Shown in pieces: positions 1 to 10,364 of a stretch of DNA of 64,000 nt. The notes under the pieces are model-generated. The model was not told the DNA's origin. It did not search any database and worked only from the letters and a program-made list of their open reading frames with translations. The DNA is taken from contig JAUXRG010000078.1 of assembly GCA_030681795.1 (NCBI GenBank), forward strand, positions 124,001 to 188,000. The letters run 5' to 3'. Position 1 is the first letter of the stretch; the number at the start of each line of letters is the position of its first letter. Source of the DNA: Rubrivivax sp. (GTDB lineage Bacteria > Pseudomonadota > Gammaproteobacteria > Burkholderiales > Burkholderiaceae_C). The translations under genes and the position numbers were made by a program.

Positions 1-2
1 TC

Positions 3-1100
3 GACCTCGCCCGCCTGGGCGGGGACGAGTTCACGGCCCTGGTGTTGGACATCGAGTGCCCGCAGGACGCCGTGGCCGTCGCCAGCCGGATCGGTGGTTT
101 GATGCGCAGACCGTTCGTTCTCGAGGGCCGTGAGGTGACCTTGACGACCAGCATCGGCATTGCGCTGTACCCGCGAGACGGCAGCGACGGCGCGACCCTG
201 CTCAAGCACGCCGACACCGCGATGTACCACGCCAAGAGTTCGGGCCGGGACAATGCGCAGCTCTACAGCGCGTCGCTCACGAACGAGGTCCTGAACCGCA
301 TGGAGCTCGACGCCAGCTTGCGCACGGCACTCGAGCGGGCGGAATTCCACCTCGTCTATCAACCGCAGGTCGATGTTGCCTCGGGCCGCATCCACACGGT
401 CGAAGCGCTGATCCGTTGGACCCACCCGACGCGCGGCTTGATGTCACCGCTGGAGTTCATTCCCCTGGCTGAAGAAAACGGCCTGATCGGGTGCATCGGC
501 GACTGGGTGCTGCGCACGGCCTGCGCGGACGCGGCGCGCTGGAATCGCACCGGGCCGCCGGTGGGCATCGCGGTCAACCTGTCGCCTCGCCAGTTCAGGA
601 CGCCGGGCTTGCAGCAACGGGTCATGGACGCGCTGTCGATGAGCGGTTTGGCGCCCGAGCTCCTGGAGCTGGAGGTCACGGAAGGGGCCCTGATGGAAAG
701 CACTGTCGCGACGCGCGTGACGCTCCAGGCCTTGCGCGGCCAGGGCGTGCGCATTGCACTGGATGACTTCGGCACCGGCTACTCCTCGCTGGCCTATCTC
801 ACCCGCATGCCCATCAGCCGCATCAAGGTGGACCAGTGCTTCGTGGCCGGCCTGCTCAAGGGCGGCGAAAGCGAGGCCATCGTGCGCGCCGTGCTTGCGA
901 TGGCGAAAACGCTGGGCATGCGAGTCACTGCAGAGGGTGTGGAGACGCTCGAGCAGGCCGAGGCCTTGGCGGCCATGGCCTGCGACTGCCTTCAGGGTTT
1001 CCATTTCAGCCCTCCGGTGACGGCAGACCTCGTACCGGCGCTTCTGGCACGCCGCTGGACGCTTCCCGAAACAGCGGCCTGCGTCAGCGCAGGAAATTGA
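3..1100 (+). CDS. GGDEF-EAL protein, 3' part (c-di-GMP turnover)
   Basis: The reading frame is open from the left edge, so the gene begins outside the window; the GTG at base 42 in the ORF track is not a real start. The first visible codons read DLARLGGDEFTALV, an intact GGDEF signature of diguanylate cyclases. It is followed by the rest of that domain (TTSIGIALYP, HADTAMYHAK). A full EAL phosphodiesterase domain follows, with EALIRW, a conserved Asn in AVNLSP, LEVTEG, DDFGTGYSS, IKVDQ and TAEGVET, so the metal-binding and catalytic residues of the family look present. Domains N-terminal to GGDEF, such as PAS or membrane sensors, cannot be seen. The protein could both make and degrade c-di-GMP or be biased to one activity. 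It converges with the GMC gene only 3 bases away. Confidence 0.93.
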   Translation, partial: DLARLGGDEFTALVLDIECPQDAVAVASRIGGLMRRPFVLEGREVTLTTSIGIALYPRDGSDGATLLKHADTAMYHAKSSGRDNAQLYSASLTNEVLNRMELDASLRTALERAEFHLVYQPQVDVASGRIHTVEALIRWTHPTRGLMSPLEFIPLAEENGLIGCIGDWVLRTACADAARWNRTGPPVGIAVNLSPRQFRTPGLQQRVMDALSMSGLAPELLELEVTEGALMESTVATRVTLQALRGQGVRIALDDFGTGYSSLAYLTRMPISRIKVDQCFVAGLLKGGESEAIVRAVLAMAKTLGMRVTAEGVETLEQAEALAAMACDCLQGFHFSPPVTADLVPALLARRWTLPETAACVSAGN

Positions 1101-1103
1101 CGG

Positions 1104-2699
1104 CTAGCGCGGCGGCACGGCCGCCATCACCCATTCGGCCAGCGCGGTGATCGTCAGGCTCGGGTTGACGCCCGGGTTGGCGGGCATGATGGAACCGTCG
1201 CAGACGATGAGATTGTCGTAGCCGAAGGCCCGGCCTTGGGCGTCGACCACGCCGGCTTGGGCATCACGCCCGATGACGGCGCCACCCAGGATGTGCGCGG
1301 TGGTCGGGATATTCGCCAGCGCCTCCATGAGCATGCTCTGCGCGGTGCCGCCGGTCTCCTGCGCCAGCCAGGCGGCGGCGTCGAAGCCTTCTTGAATGAA
1401 GGTCGGGTTCGGGCATTGCGGGTTCTGGCGCGTCGACAGCGAGACGCCGCCGAACGGCCCGCGCCGCGCGACGAAGCTGATGGCGTTGTCCAGCGACTGC
1501 ATCACCAGCAGGATCACCGTGCGCCGCCCCCAGTACGCGGGCGAGAGCGAACGCAGGAATCGCAACGGGTGCCGCAGCATCTGGCCCATCAGCCTGAACG
1601 GGCGGGTCAGCCGGGTGCCGTCGCCGGTGAGCAGCGTGAAGAAGAATTTGAACAGGCTGCCGTTGGGACCGTAGGTGACGAGCTCGATGTGCGTGTCCTG
1701 CGTGACGTGCACGCTGGCGCTGATGGCCACGTCCTCGGCCGGCTTGAGGCGGTCGTCGGGCAAGGTCACCGCCAGGATGGACTCGCTGTTGGTGCGCACC
1801 TTCTCGCCCAGGCGCGGGCTCAGCCCGGGGAGGCCGCCGACGAGGCGGCAGCGAGCCAGCAGCCGGTTGGTGCCCAGCGCGCCGGCGGCGACGACCACGC
1901 CGCGCGCGCGCAGCACGCGCGGCTGCCTGCGCACCCAGGCGGTGGACTTGCGCATGTGGACCTCGTAGCCGGTGGCACCCGTGCGCCCGTCCTGGGGCCG
2001 GATATCGACGACCTCGGTCTCGGGGATGACGGTGACGCCGGCCCGCTCGGCAAACCAGAGGTAGTTCTTCACCAGCGTATTCTTGGCGCCCACCCGGCAG
2101 CCCGTCATGCAGCCTCCGCAGCGGATGCACCCGGTGCGATCCGGTCCGGCGCCGCCGAAATACGGGTCGGCCACGGTGACGCCGCCGCGGCCGAAGAACA
2201 CCCCGCAGGGCGTGCGCGTGAAGCTGTCCTGCACCCCGAAGTGGTCCGCCGCCCGGCGCAGCAGCTGCTGGCCGTCGCTGTCCCAGGGCACGGTCTGCAC
2301 GCCCAACATGCGCTCGGCGGTGGCGTAGTGCGGCTGCAGCGCGGCGCTCCAGTCGTTCAGGCCGGCCCATTGCGGGTTGGCGAAGAACGAGGGCTTGGCG
2401 CGGTACAGCGTGTTGGCGTAGGTCAGGCTGCCGCCGCCCACGCCGGTGCCCGAGGCGATGAAGATGTCGCTGAAGATCGAAATCCGCGACGGCCCGACGA
2501 GCCCCAGCATCGGCGCCCAGAAGACCCGCCGCAGGTTCCACCCCGAGGTGGCGAAATCCTCGTCGGCGAGCCGCCGGCCGATCTCGAGCACCGCCACGCG
2601 GTGGCCCTTCTCGGCCAGCCGCAGCGCGCTGACACTGCCGCCGAAGCCTGAACCGATCACCAGCCAGTCATAGTCGAACAGAGGGTCGTCCTTGCTCAT
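1104..2699 (-). CDS. GMC-family FAD oxidoreductase (cholesterol-oxidase-like)
   Basis: 531 residues. The N-terminus carries a dinucleotide-binding fold (WLVIGSGFGGSVSALRLAE) and the C-terminus the GMC-type end with a conserved Asn-Pro stretch (PANPGVNPSLTITALAE). The overall pattern matches the ChoD-like branch of glucose-methanol-choline oxidoreductases, which oxidise alcohols, sometimes 3-hydroxysteroids, using FAD. Near residue 195 sits CIRCGGCMTGC, a CxxCxxCxxxC cluster reminiscent of a ferredoxin site, followed by GAKNTL. The gene lies 45 bases downstream of the thiolase on the same strand, so the two are probably co-transcribed and may act in catabolism of a lipid or alcohol. The substrate cannot be deduced. 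No signal peptide is evident, so a cytoplasmic location is likely. Confidence 0.88.
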   Translation of the reverse strand: MSKDDPLFDYDWLVIGSGFGGSVSALRLAEKGHRVAVLEIGRRLADEDFATSGWNLRRVFWAPMLGLVGPSRISIFSDIFIASGTGVGGGSLTYANTLYRAKPSFFANPQWAGLNDWSAALQPHYATAERMLGVQTVPWDSDGQQLLRRAADHFGVQDSFTRTPCGVFFGRGGVTVADPYFGGAGPDRTGCIRCGGCMTGCRVGAKNTLVKNYLWFAERAGVTVIPETEVVDIRPQDGRTGATGYEVHMRKSTAWVRRQPRVLRARGVVVAAGALGTNRLLARCRLVGGLPGLSPRLGEKVRTNSESILAVTLPDDRLKPAEDVAISASVHVTQDTHIELVTYGPNGSLFKFFFTLLTGDGTRLTRPFRLMGQMLRHPLRFLRSLSPAYWGRRTVILLVMQSLDNAISFVARRGPFGGVSLSTRQNPQCPNPTFIQEGFDAAAWLAQETGGTAQSMLMEALANIPTTAHILGGAVIGRDAQAGVVDAQGRAFGYDNLIVCDGSIMPANPGVNPSLTITALAEWVMAAVPPR

Positions 2700-2744
2700 G
2701 GCGTGCGAGTGACCTGGGCCCGGAACCTGCGCTGCGCGCCGCTC

Positions 2745-3929
2745 CTACAAACGCTCGAAGACCGCCGCGATGCCCTGCCCGCCGCCGATGCACATCGTCA
2801 CCAGCGCGTAGCGCCCGGCGATGCGCTGCAGCTCGTAGACCGCCTTGGTCGCCAGGAAGGCGCCCGAGCAGCCGATGGGGTGGCCTAGCCCGATGGCGCC
2901 GCCGTTGGGGTTGACCTTGGTCATGTCCAGGCCGAGGCCGCGCGCCACCGCGATGGCCTGCGCCGCGAAGGCTTCGTTGCTCTCGATGACGTCCATCTGG
3001 TCCAGCGTCAGGCCGGCTTTCTTCAGCGCCAGCCGGGTGGCCGGGATCGGGCCCTCGCCCATCACCTCGTTGGGCACGCCGGCCACGGCGTAGGAGACCA
3101 GCCGGGCCAGTGGCTTGTGGCCGGCGGCGGCGGCCACGGCCGCGTCGGCCAGCACGAAGAAGGCCGCACCGTCGTTGATGCCCGAGGCATTGCCGGCGGT
3201 CACCGAGCCGTCCTTCTTGAACGCCGGCTTCATCTTGGCCAGGGCTTCCAGCGTGGTGCCGGGCTTGCAGTGTTCGTCGGTGTCGAAGACGACCTCGCCC
3301 TTCCTGGTCTGCTTGACGATGGGCACGATCTGGCTCTTGAAGCGCCCTTCGGCGATGGCCACGGCCGCCTTGCGGTGCGAGTCGAAGGCCACCTGGTCCT
3401 GCTCTTCGCGGGTGATGCCCCACTTGGTGACCAGATTCTCGGCCGTGATGCCCATGTGGCCGATGCCAAAGGGGTCGGTCAGCGCCGCCACCATCATGTC
3501 GATGAGCTGGGTGTCGCCCATGCGCGCGCCGGTGCGCATGGCGGTGGAGAGATAGCCGCCGCGGCTCATCACTTCCACGCCGCCGCCCACGCCGTAGTCG
3601 CAGTCGCCGAGCAGGATGTTCTGCGCCGTGGTGACGATGGCCTGCAGGCCCGACGAGCACAGGCGGTTCACCGCCATGGCCACGCTTTCCATCGGCAGCC
3701 CGGCCTGGATGCTGGCCACCCGCGCCACGTAGGCCGAGCGGCCTTCGGTGGGGATGGTGTTGCCCACGGTGACATAGTTGATGGCCTGGGGATCGACGCC
3801 GCTGCGCTGGATGGCCGCCTTCATCACCAGGCCGGCCAGCTCGGTGGGCTCGGTATCGGCCAGCGACCCGCCGAAGGTGCCGACCGCCGAGCGCGCCGCG
3901 CCCAGAACCACCACGTCACGCTTGCTCAT
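2745..3929 (-). CDS. thiolase (acetyl-CoA acetyltransferase family)
   Basis: 394 residues from the start chosen here (MSKRDVVVLGAARSAVG). The ORF track begins 12 codons earlier, but this ATG has a good ribosome-binding site (CAGGAGACGGAA-ATG) and matches the usual thiolase N-terminus. The family condenses two acyl-CoA units or cleaves 3-ketoacyl-CoA. Visible active-site elements are the nucleophilic Cys in NRLCSSGLQA (about residue 91), the GHPIGCSG histidine block and the C-terminal MCIGGGQGIA cysteine. All are intact. It is followed 45 bases on by the GMC oxidoreductase and is divergent from the BMP transporter genes across a 179-base gap. Whether it is biosynthetic (PHB-type) or degradative cannot be told from the sequence alone. 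Confidence 0.93.
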   Translation of the reverse strand: MSKRDVVVLGAARSAVGTFGGSLADTEPTELAGLVMKAAIQRSGVDPQAINYVTVGNTIPTEGRSAYVARVASIQAGLPMESVAMAVNRLCSSGLQAIVTTAQNILLGDCDYGVGGGVEVMSRGGYLSTAMRTGARMGDTQLIDMMVAALTDPFGIGHMGITAENLVTKWGITREEQDQVAFDSHRKAAVAIAEGRFKSQIVPIVKQTRKGEVVFDTDEHCKPGTTLEALAKMKPAFKKDGSVTAGNASGINDGAAFFVLADAAVAAAAGHKPLARLVSYAVAGVPNEVMGEGPIPATRLALKKAGLTLDQMDVIESNEAFAAQAIAVARGLGLDMTKVNPNGGAIGLGHPIGCSGAFLATKAVYELQRIAGRYALVTMCIGGGQGIAAVFERL

Positions 3930-4108
3930 TTCCGTCTCCTGGCCGTTGCGATGCCCAAGGCGCAAGTGGGCACCTCGGGGCTGGCCAGCACCTTACGCCC
4001 GTTCGCCCCGGGGCGCCATCGACCGGCCCCTCTAATCCGAGTGGGCCGGCCCCGTGTGCGGATACCATGCGCGGTTTGCTCTTCACCGCGGCCGCCACCG
4101 GCCCGCCC

Positions 4109-5635
<1,527 letters not shown>

Positions 5636-5637
5636 GC

Positions 5638-6732
5638 ATGCTCAGGCTCGAGGCCCGCCCGCAACCTTCCCGGCGCATGTCGCTGCTCTCGCCCATGCTG
5701 GCGCTGGCCCTCACGCTGCTCATCGGCGCGGCACTGTTTGCCTGGCTCGGCAAGGACCCGCTGCGCGGTCTGCAGCTGTTCTTCGTCGAGCCTGTGAAGA
5801 ACCTGTATGCCGTCTCCGAGCTTTCGGTCAAGGCCACGCCGCTGATCCTCATCGCGCTCGGGCTGGCGGTGTGCTTCCGCGCCAACGTGTGGAATATCGG
5901 CGCCGAAGGGCAGTTCGTGGTCGGCGCGCTGGCCGCCGGCTGGGTGGCCATGCAAGCCGGGCCCGATACCGCCTGGCTGGGCCGCGGCATCGTCGTGCCC
6001 ATCCTGTTGGCAGGTGTGCTCGGCGGCATGTGCTGGGCGGGCATCGTGGCGCTGCTGCGCGACCGCTTCAACGCCAACGAGATCCTGGTCAGCCTGATGC
6101 TCGTCTACGTCGCCGAGCTGCTGCTGAGCTACCTGGTGTATGGCCCCTGGAAAGACCCCCAGGGCTACAACTTCCCGCAAAGCATCAGCTTCCTGCCCGA
6201 GACGCGCGTGCCCAGGCTGCTGCCGCCCCTGCGCGCGCATATCGGCAGCGTGCTGGCGCTGCTGGCGGTGGGCGGGCTGTGGCTGTTCCTGTTCCGCACC
6301 TACCGCGGCTTCGCCCTGCAGGTCGGCGGCCTGGCGCCGCTGGCCGCGCGCTATGCAGGCTTCTCTTCGCGCCATGCCATCTGGACGGCGCTGCTCATCT
6401 CCGGGGGCATGGCCGGCCTGGCCGGCGCCCTGGAGGCCGCCGGGCCGCTGGGCCAGCTCACGCCCTACGTGCCGGCAGGCTATGGCTTCGCTGCGATCAT
6501 CGTGGCCTACGTGGGCCGGCTGCACCCGGTGGGCATCGTTCTCTCCGGTGTGCTCATGAGCATGTTCTATATCGGCGGCGAACTCGCCCAATCGCGCATG
6601 GGCATGCCCAAGGCGCTGACCGGCGTATTCCAGGGCCTGCTGCTCTTCGCGCTGCTGGCCTGCGACACGCTGATCCTGTACCGGCTGCGCTGGCAGCGCG
6701 CCGCCGCGCCCGCCACGCCCACCGCCGCCTGA
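5638..6732 (+). CDS. BMP-type ABC importer permease 1
   Basis: 364 residues, strongly hydrophobic with about eight to ten membrane segments, of the BPD_transp_2 family used by ribose and nucleoside importers. Family-typical stretches include NVWNIGAEGQFVVGALAA and FNANEILVSLMLVYVAELLLSY. The start is the ATG two bases after the TGA of the ATPase, giving MLRLEARPQPSRR; the ORF-track start lies inside the ATPase gene. It pairs with the next permease to form the membrane channel. The C-terminus ends in a basic, alanine-rich tail. Translational coupling to the ATPase is likely from the spacing. Confidence 0.93.
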   Translation: MLRLEARPQPSRRMSLLSPMLALALTLLIGAALFAWLGKDPLRGLQLFFVEPVKNLYAVSELSVKATPLILIALGLAVCFRANVWNIGAEGQFVVGALAAGWVAMQAGPDTAWLGRGIVVPILLAGVLGGMCWAGIVALLRDRFNANEILVSLMLVYVAELLLSYLVYGPWKDPQGYNFPQSISFLPETRVPRLLPPLRAHIGSVLALLAVGGLWLFLFRTYRGFALQVGGLAPLAARYAGFSSRHAIWTALLISGGMAGLAGALEAAGPLGQLTPYVPAGYGFAAIIVAYVGRLHPVGIVLSGVLMSMFYIGGELAQSRMGMPKALTGVFQGLLLFALLACDTLILYRLRWQRAAAPATPTAA

Positions 6733-6745
6733 GCGGCCCCACAAC

Positions 6746-7666
6746 ATGGATTCCCTGGCCCTCCTGCTTGCCGCCACGCTGAATGCGGGCACAGTGCTGG
6801 CCATCGCCGGCCTGGGCCTGCTCATCAACGAGCGCTCGGGCGTCGTCAATCTCGGTGCCGAAGGGATGATGCTGGTGGCGGCGATTGCCGGCTTTGCCAC
6901 CGGCGTGGCCACCGGCAGCGACTGGCTCGCCTTTGGCGCCGGTGCGCTGGCCGGTGGGGCGCTGGCGGCGGCCTTCGGCTTCCTGGTCATCTGGCTGAAT
7001 GCCAACCAGGTGGCCACGGGCCTGGCGCTGAGCCTGTTCGGCGGCGGCTTCTCGGCCTTCGCCGGCATCCGCTTCGTGCAGGAAAAGCTCGGCGAGCGGC
7101 CGCAGTACAGCATCCCCGGGCTCGCCGACCTGCCCTTCGTCGGCCCCGCCTTGTTTCGCCAGCATCCGATGGTCTATGTGGCGATGGCCCTGGCCGCCGG
7201 CCTGGCCTGGTTCCTCTACCGCTCGCGCGCCGGGCTGGTGCTGCGCGCCGTGGGCGAGTCGCCCGAATCGGCACATGCCCTGGGCTACCCGGTGCGGCGC
7301 ATCCGCATGGCCGCGGTGGTCACCGGGGGCGCGCTGTGCGGCGTGGCCGGCGCCTACCTCTCGGTGGTCTACACGCCGCTGTGGGTGGAGGGCATGGTCT
7401 CCGGCAAGGGCTGGATCGCCCTGGCGCTGACGACGTTTGCCACCTGGCGGCCGGCGCGGCTGCTGCTGGGCGCCTACCTCTTCGGCGGCGTGACCATGCT
7501 GCAGTTCCACCTGCAGGGGCAAGGCGTGCAGGTCGCCAGCCAGTTCCTCAGCATGCTGCCGTACCTGTCGACCATCGTCGTGCTCGTGCTCATCTCGCGC
7601 AACGCCACCTGGGTGCGCGTGAACATGCCGGCTTCGCTGGGCCGGCCGTTCTTTCCGGGCGCTTGA
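6746..7666 (+). CDS. BMP-type ABC importer permease 2
   Basis: 306 residues, hydrophobic throughout, with the second-permease pattern of BMP/nucleoside importers (GLLINERSGVVNLGAEGMML, then NANQVATGLALSLFGGGFSAF). It probably forms a heterodimer with the preceding permease. The gene starts 13 bases after the previous stop. It is followed by a 50-base gap before the binding lipoprotein, so all four genes appear to be one transcription unit. Confidence 0.93.
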   Translation: MDSLALLLAATLNAGTVLAIAGLGLLINERSGVVNLGAEGMMLVAAIAGFATGVATGSDWLAFGAGALAGGALAAAFGFLVIWLNANQVATGLALSLFGGGFSAFAGIRFVQEKLGERPQYSIPGLADLPFVGPALFRQHPMVYVAMALAAGLAWFLYRSRAGLVLRAVGESPESAHALGYPVRRIRMAAVVTGGALCGVAGAYLSVVYTPLWVEGMVSGKGWIALALTTFATWRPARLLLGAYLFGGVTMLQFHLQGQGVQVASQFLSMLPYLSTIVVLVLISRNATWVRVNMPASLGRPFFPGA

Positions 7667-7716
7667 GATCCCCCGCCGATAATTCCTCGTCAACCCCACA
7701 CCAGGAGAGCAAACCC

Positions 7717-8880
7717 ATGACCCTCACGACGAAGCGTTCGCTGCTGAAACTGGCCCACTGGTCCACCGTCGCCGCCGCGGCGGCCCTGGTGGGCTGCGGC
7801 AAGAAGGAAGAGGCCCCGGCGCCGCAGGCCGCCGCACCCGCCGCTGCGCCCGCGCCGGCCAAGCCCGCGCCGCTGAAGATCGCCTTCGCCTATGTCGGCC
7901 CGGTGGGCGACGGCGGCTGGACTTTCGCCCACGACAACGCGCGCAAGGCTGTCGAGAAGGAATTCGGCGACAAGGTGGTGACCACCTTCGTCGAGAAGGT
8001 TCCCGAGAGCGCCGACGCCGAACGCGTCTTCCGCGACCTCGCCGGCCAGGGCAACAAGCTCGTCTTCGGCACCACCTTCGGCTACATGGAGCCCATGCTC
8101 AAGGTGGCCGCCGACAGCCCCGACGTGAAGTTCGAGCATGCCACCGGCTACAAGACCGCGGCCAACCTGAATACCTACGACAGCCGCACCTACGAGGGCG
8201 CCTACATGGCCGGCGTGATCGCCGGCAAGATGACGAAGACGAACACGCTGGGCATCGTCGGCTCGATCCCCATCCCCGAGGTCATCCGCAATATCAACTC
8301 GTTCACCCTGGGCGCGCAGAGCAGCAACCCGAAGGTCAAGACCAAGGTCGTGTGGGTCAACGAATGGTTCAACCCGCCCAAGGAAACCGAGGCCGCGCAG
8401 AGCCTGATCAACGGCGGCGCCGATGTGCTGTTCCAGAATACCGACAGCTCGGCCGTGCTGCAGACCGCGGCGAAGAACAAGAAATTCGCCTTCGGCTGGG
8501 ACAGCGACATGACCGCCTACGCCCCCGAAGCCCACCTCGCCTCGGCCATCATCAACTGGGCCCCGTACTACCTCAAGACCACGCGTGACGCGCTGGACGG
8601 CAAGTGGGCCGGCAACCAGCGTTCGTGGTGGGGGGTGAAGGAAGGCGCCATCGACATCGTCTCGATCAACGACAAGGTGCCGGCCGAAACCAAAGACAGG
8701 GTGGCCAAGGTCAAGGCCGGGCTGGCCGACGGCAGCTTCGTGATCTGGAAGGGCCCCATCCTGGGCCAGGACGGCAAGCCGGCGCTGAAGAAGGACGAGG
8801 TCGCCGACGACAAGTTCCTGGGCGGCATCAACTTCTACGTCAAGGGCGTCGAGGGCAAGGTCCCGAACGACAAGAAGTAG
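7717..8880 (+). CDS. BMP-family substrate-binding lipoprotein
   Basis: 387 residues. The ATG at 7717 has a ribosome-binding site (CCAGGAGAGC) 6 bases upstream. The N-terminus is a lipoprotein signal (basic MTLTTKRSLLKLAHW, hydrophobic alanines, lipobox LVGC), followed by a proline/alanine-rich tether (KKEEAPAPQAAAPAA). The mature part starts LKIAFAYVGPVGDGGWTFAHD, the standard opening of BMP (PnrA/BmpA-like) binding proteins, which usually bind purine nucleosides or related compounds. It is the last gene of the importer operon and is followed by a 9-bp hairpin. The actual ligand is inferred only from family membership; no purine-metabolism gene is adjacent. Confidence 0.94.
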   Translation: MTLTTKRSLLKLAHWSTVAAAAALVGCGKKEEAPAPQAAAPAAAPAPAKPAPLKIAFAYVGPVGDGGWTFAHDNARKAVEKEFGDKVVTTFVEKVPESADAERVFRDLAGQGNKLVFGTTFGYMEPMLKVAADSPDVKFEHATGYKTAANLNTYDSRTYEGAYMAGVIAGKMTKTNTLGIVGSIPIPEVIRNINSFTLGAQSSNPKVKTKVVWVNEWFNPPKETEAAQSLINGGADVLFQNTDSSAVLQTAAKNKKFAFGWDSDMTAYAPEAHLASAIINWAPYYLKTTRDALDGKWAGNQRSWWGVKEGAIDIVSINDKVPAETKDRVAKVKAGLADGSFVIWKGPILGQDGKPALKKDEVADDKFLGGINFYVKGVEGKVPNDKK

Positions 8881-8905
8881 CGTCCCACCCCCCGCAACGA
8901 CGACC

Positions 8906-8927
8906 ACGCCGGGCGCGAGCCCGGCGT
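8906..8927 (+). terminator. hairpin after the BMP operon
   Basis: ACGCCGGGC and GCCCGGCGT form a perfect 9-bp GC-rich stem around a GCGA tetraloop, 25 bases after the lipoprotein stop. There is no T-run behind it, so termination strength is uncertain. It ends 6 bases before the candidate TTG start of the small protein downstream. Confidence 0.5.
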
Positions 8928-8933
8928 CGCGCC

Positions 8934-9182
8934 TTGTATACACCACCGAAGTTTCCCCGCCCGCCGCTGCGCCGGCGTCTGCTCATCGCGCTGCTGGCCG
9001 TGGCCACCGCCATCGTGGTGGCGGTGATGATCCTCAAGCAGCCCGCGGGCACGCACCGCGGCCGGCCGCTGCCGGCCGCGGTGCTCGCCGATGCGCCGCG
9101 CTGCACCGAAGGGCAGACCGAAGGCTGCGTGGGCGGCATGGCTGCGGTGATCCCGACCGTGCCCGCTTCCGCGGCACGGTGA
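8934..9182 (+). CDS. possible small membrane protein
   Basis: 82 codons from a TTG start giving MYTPPKFPRPPLRRR followed by one strong membrane segment (LLIALLAVATAIVVAVMIL) and a short tail with two cysteines (APRCTEGQTEGCVGG). The ORF track shows it only as the end of a longer frame (8604..9182) running through the lipoprotein gene. The basic-then-hydrophobic arrangement looks like a real signal anchor with the C-terminus outside. No ATG precedes the membrane segment, and the upstream hairpin leaves no room for a normal ribosome-binding site, so expression is uncertain. I do not recognise a family. Confidence 0.45.
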   Translation: MYTPPKFPRPPLRRRLLIALLAVATAIVVAVMILKQPAGTHRGRPLPAAVLADAPRCTEGQTEGCVGGMAAVIPTVPASAAR

Positions 9183-9229
9183 TCGGACCGTCCCCGCACC
9201 GTCCCCGCACCTCAGCCGCACCCCCGCGA

Positions 9230-9247
9230 CACGCCGGCCGCGGCGTG
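9230..9247. terminator. short hairpin between convergent genes
   Basis: CACGCCG and CGGCGTG form a perfect 7-bp stem with a GCCG loop just past the stop of the AEC transporter and after the small-protein frame. The position between convergent frames suits a two-way terminator, but no T-run is present. Confidence 0.35.
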
Positions 9248-9257
9248 CCGCCGCCGC

Positions 9258-10223
9258 TCAGCCGGGCTGCACCCCGAAGCCCCAGGCGAGCAGCGAGAAC
9301 GTCCCGAAGGCGAGCACCGTGCTGCTCATGATGATGCGGGCCACGCGCCCGTTGTCGGCGCCGTAGCGCTCGGCCAGCAGCGAGACGTTGCTGGCGCTGG
9401 GCAGCGCCGCGGCCAGCGTCAGTACGGTGAGCTGGAAGGTCGACAGCGGCGCGCCCAGCGCATGCGCCGAGGCCGCGAGCATGAATACCAGCAAGGGGTG
9501 CAGCAGCAGCTTGATCAACGCCAGCGGCAGGTAGTCGGCCAGCGGCGTGCGCCGCACCGCGTGCTGGCTGGAGCGCCAGAGCACGGCACCGATGGTGAAC
9601 AGCGCCACCGGCGTGGCCGCGTCGCCCAGCATGCCCACCACACCGGCCACCGGCCCCGGCAGGCGCAGCCCCGCCACCGAGAAGACCGCCCCCAGCGCGA
9701 TGGCCCAGGGCAGCGGGTTGGACAGCGCCCCGCGCAGGGCGCGCAACGCCGCCACGCGCGCGCCATGTGCGGCGGCCGAATGCGCCTGCGCCAGGGCGAT
9801 GCACACCGAGCTGGTGACGAACATGTCGGCCAGGATGGTGCAGATCACCGGCCCGGCCGCCGCCTTGCCGAGCAGCGCCACGAGCAGCGGCACGCCCATG
9901 AAACCGGTGTTGGGAAACGCCGCCACCAGGGCGCCGAAGGCGGCGTCCTGCAAGTGCACGCGCTCGTTCAGCGACACCGCCACGCTGAAGAACACGATGA
10001 GCAAGGCCGCGACCAGGTACACGCCCAGCACCACCGGGTTGAGCAGTTCGATCAGCGGGGTGCCGGCGCCGAAGCGGAACAGCATGCACGGCAGCGCAAA
10101 GTACAGCACGAAGGCGTTCAACCCGGGGATGGCGCTCTCGGGCAGCACATGGTGGCGCGCGGCGAGGTAACCGCACAGCACCAGCGCGAAGAACGGAACC
10201 GTGACGGCGAAGATGGCTTGCAT
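9258..10223 (-). CDS. AEC-family transporter (auxin-efflux-carrier-like permease)
   Basis: 321 residues, nearly all hydrophobic, with about ten predicted membrane segments. The opening (MQAIFAVTVPFFALVLCGYLAA), the FPNTGFMGVPL motif near the middle of the first half, and PSASNVSLLAERYG in the second half are characteristic of bacterial AEC/PIN-like permeases. In bacteria these carry malonate, malate or other organic anions. It stands alone, divergent from sppA over 141 bases, and converges with the small-protein frame. The substrate is not predictable. Confidence 0.9.
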   Translation of the reverse strand: MQAIFAVTVPFFALVLCGYLAARHHVLPESAIPGLNAFVLYFALPCMLFRFGAGTPLIELLNPVVLGVYLVAALLIVFFSVAVSLNERVHLQDAAFGALVAAFPNTGFMGVPLLVALLGKAAAGPVICTILADMFVTSSVCIALAQAHSAAAHGARVAALRALRGALSNPLPWAIALGAVFSVAGLRLPGPVAGVVGMLGDAATPVALFTIGAVLWRSSQHAVRRTPLADYLPLALIKLLLHPLLVFMLAASAHALGAPLSTFQLTVLTLAAALPSASNVSLLAERYGADNGRVARIIMSSTVLAFGTFSLLAWGFGVQPG

Positions 10224-10364
10224 GAGGGGCCAAGTATCTCAACAGGCGCCGCCTGTCCCGCCGCGCGCCGGCGGGTCACGGCGGACGCGGTTTCTGTCGC
10301 ATCGCCACACCCTGGCAGTCGGCTTTGCGTAAGCTCCGGCCCCTTCGCCCCACGAACGCCCACC

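Noticed and set aside
9462-10364. long N-terminal extension of SppA in the ORF track
   Set aside because: It runs antisense through the AEC gene and is Gln/Arg/His-rich; the family start fits at 10365.
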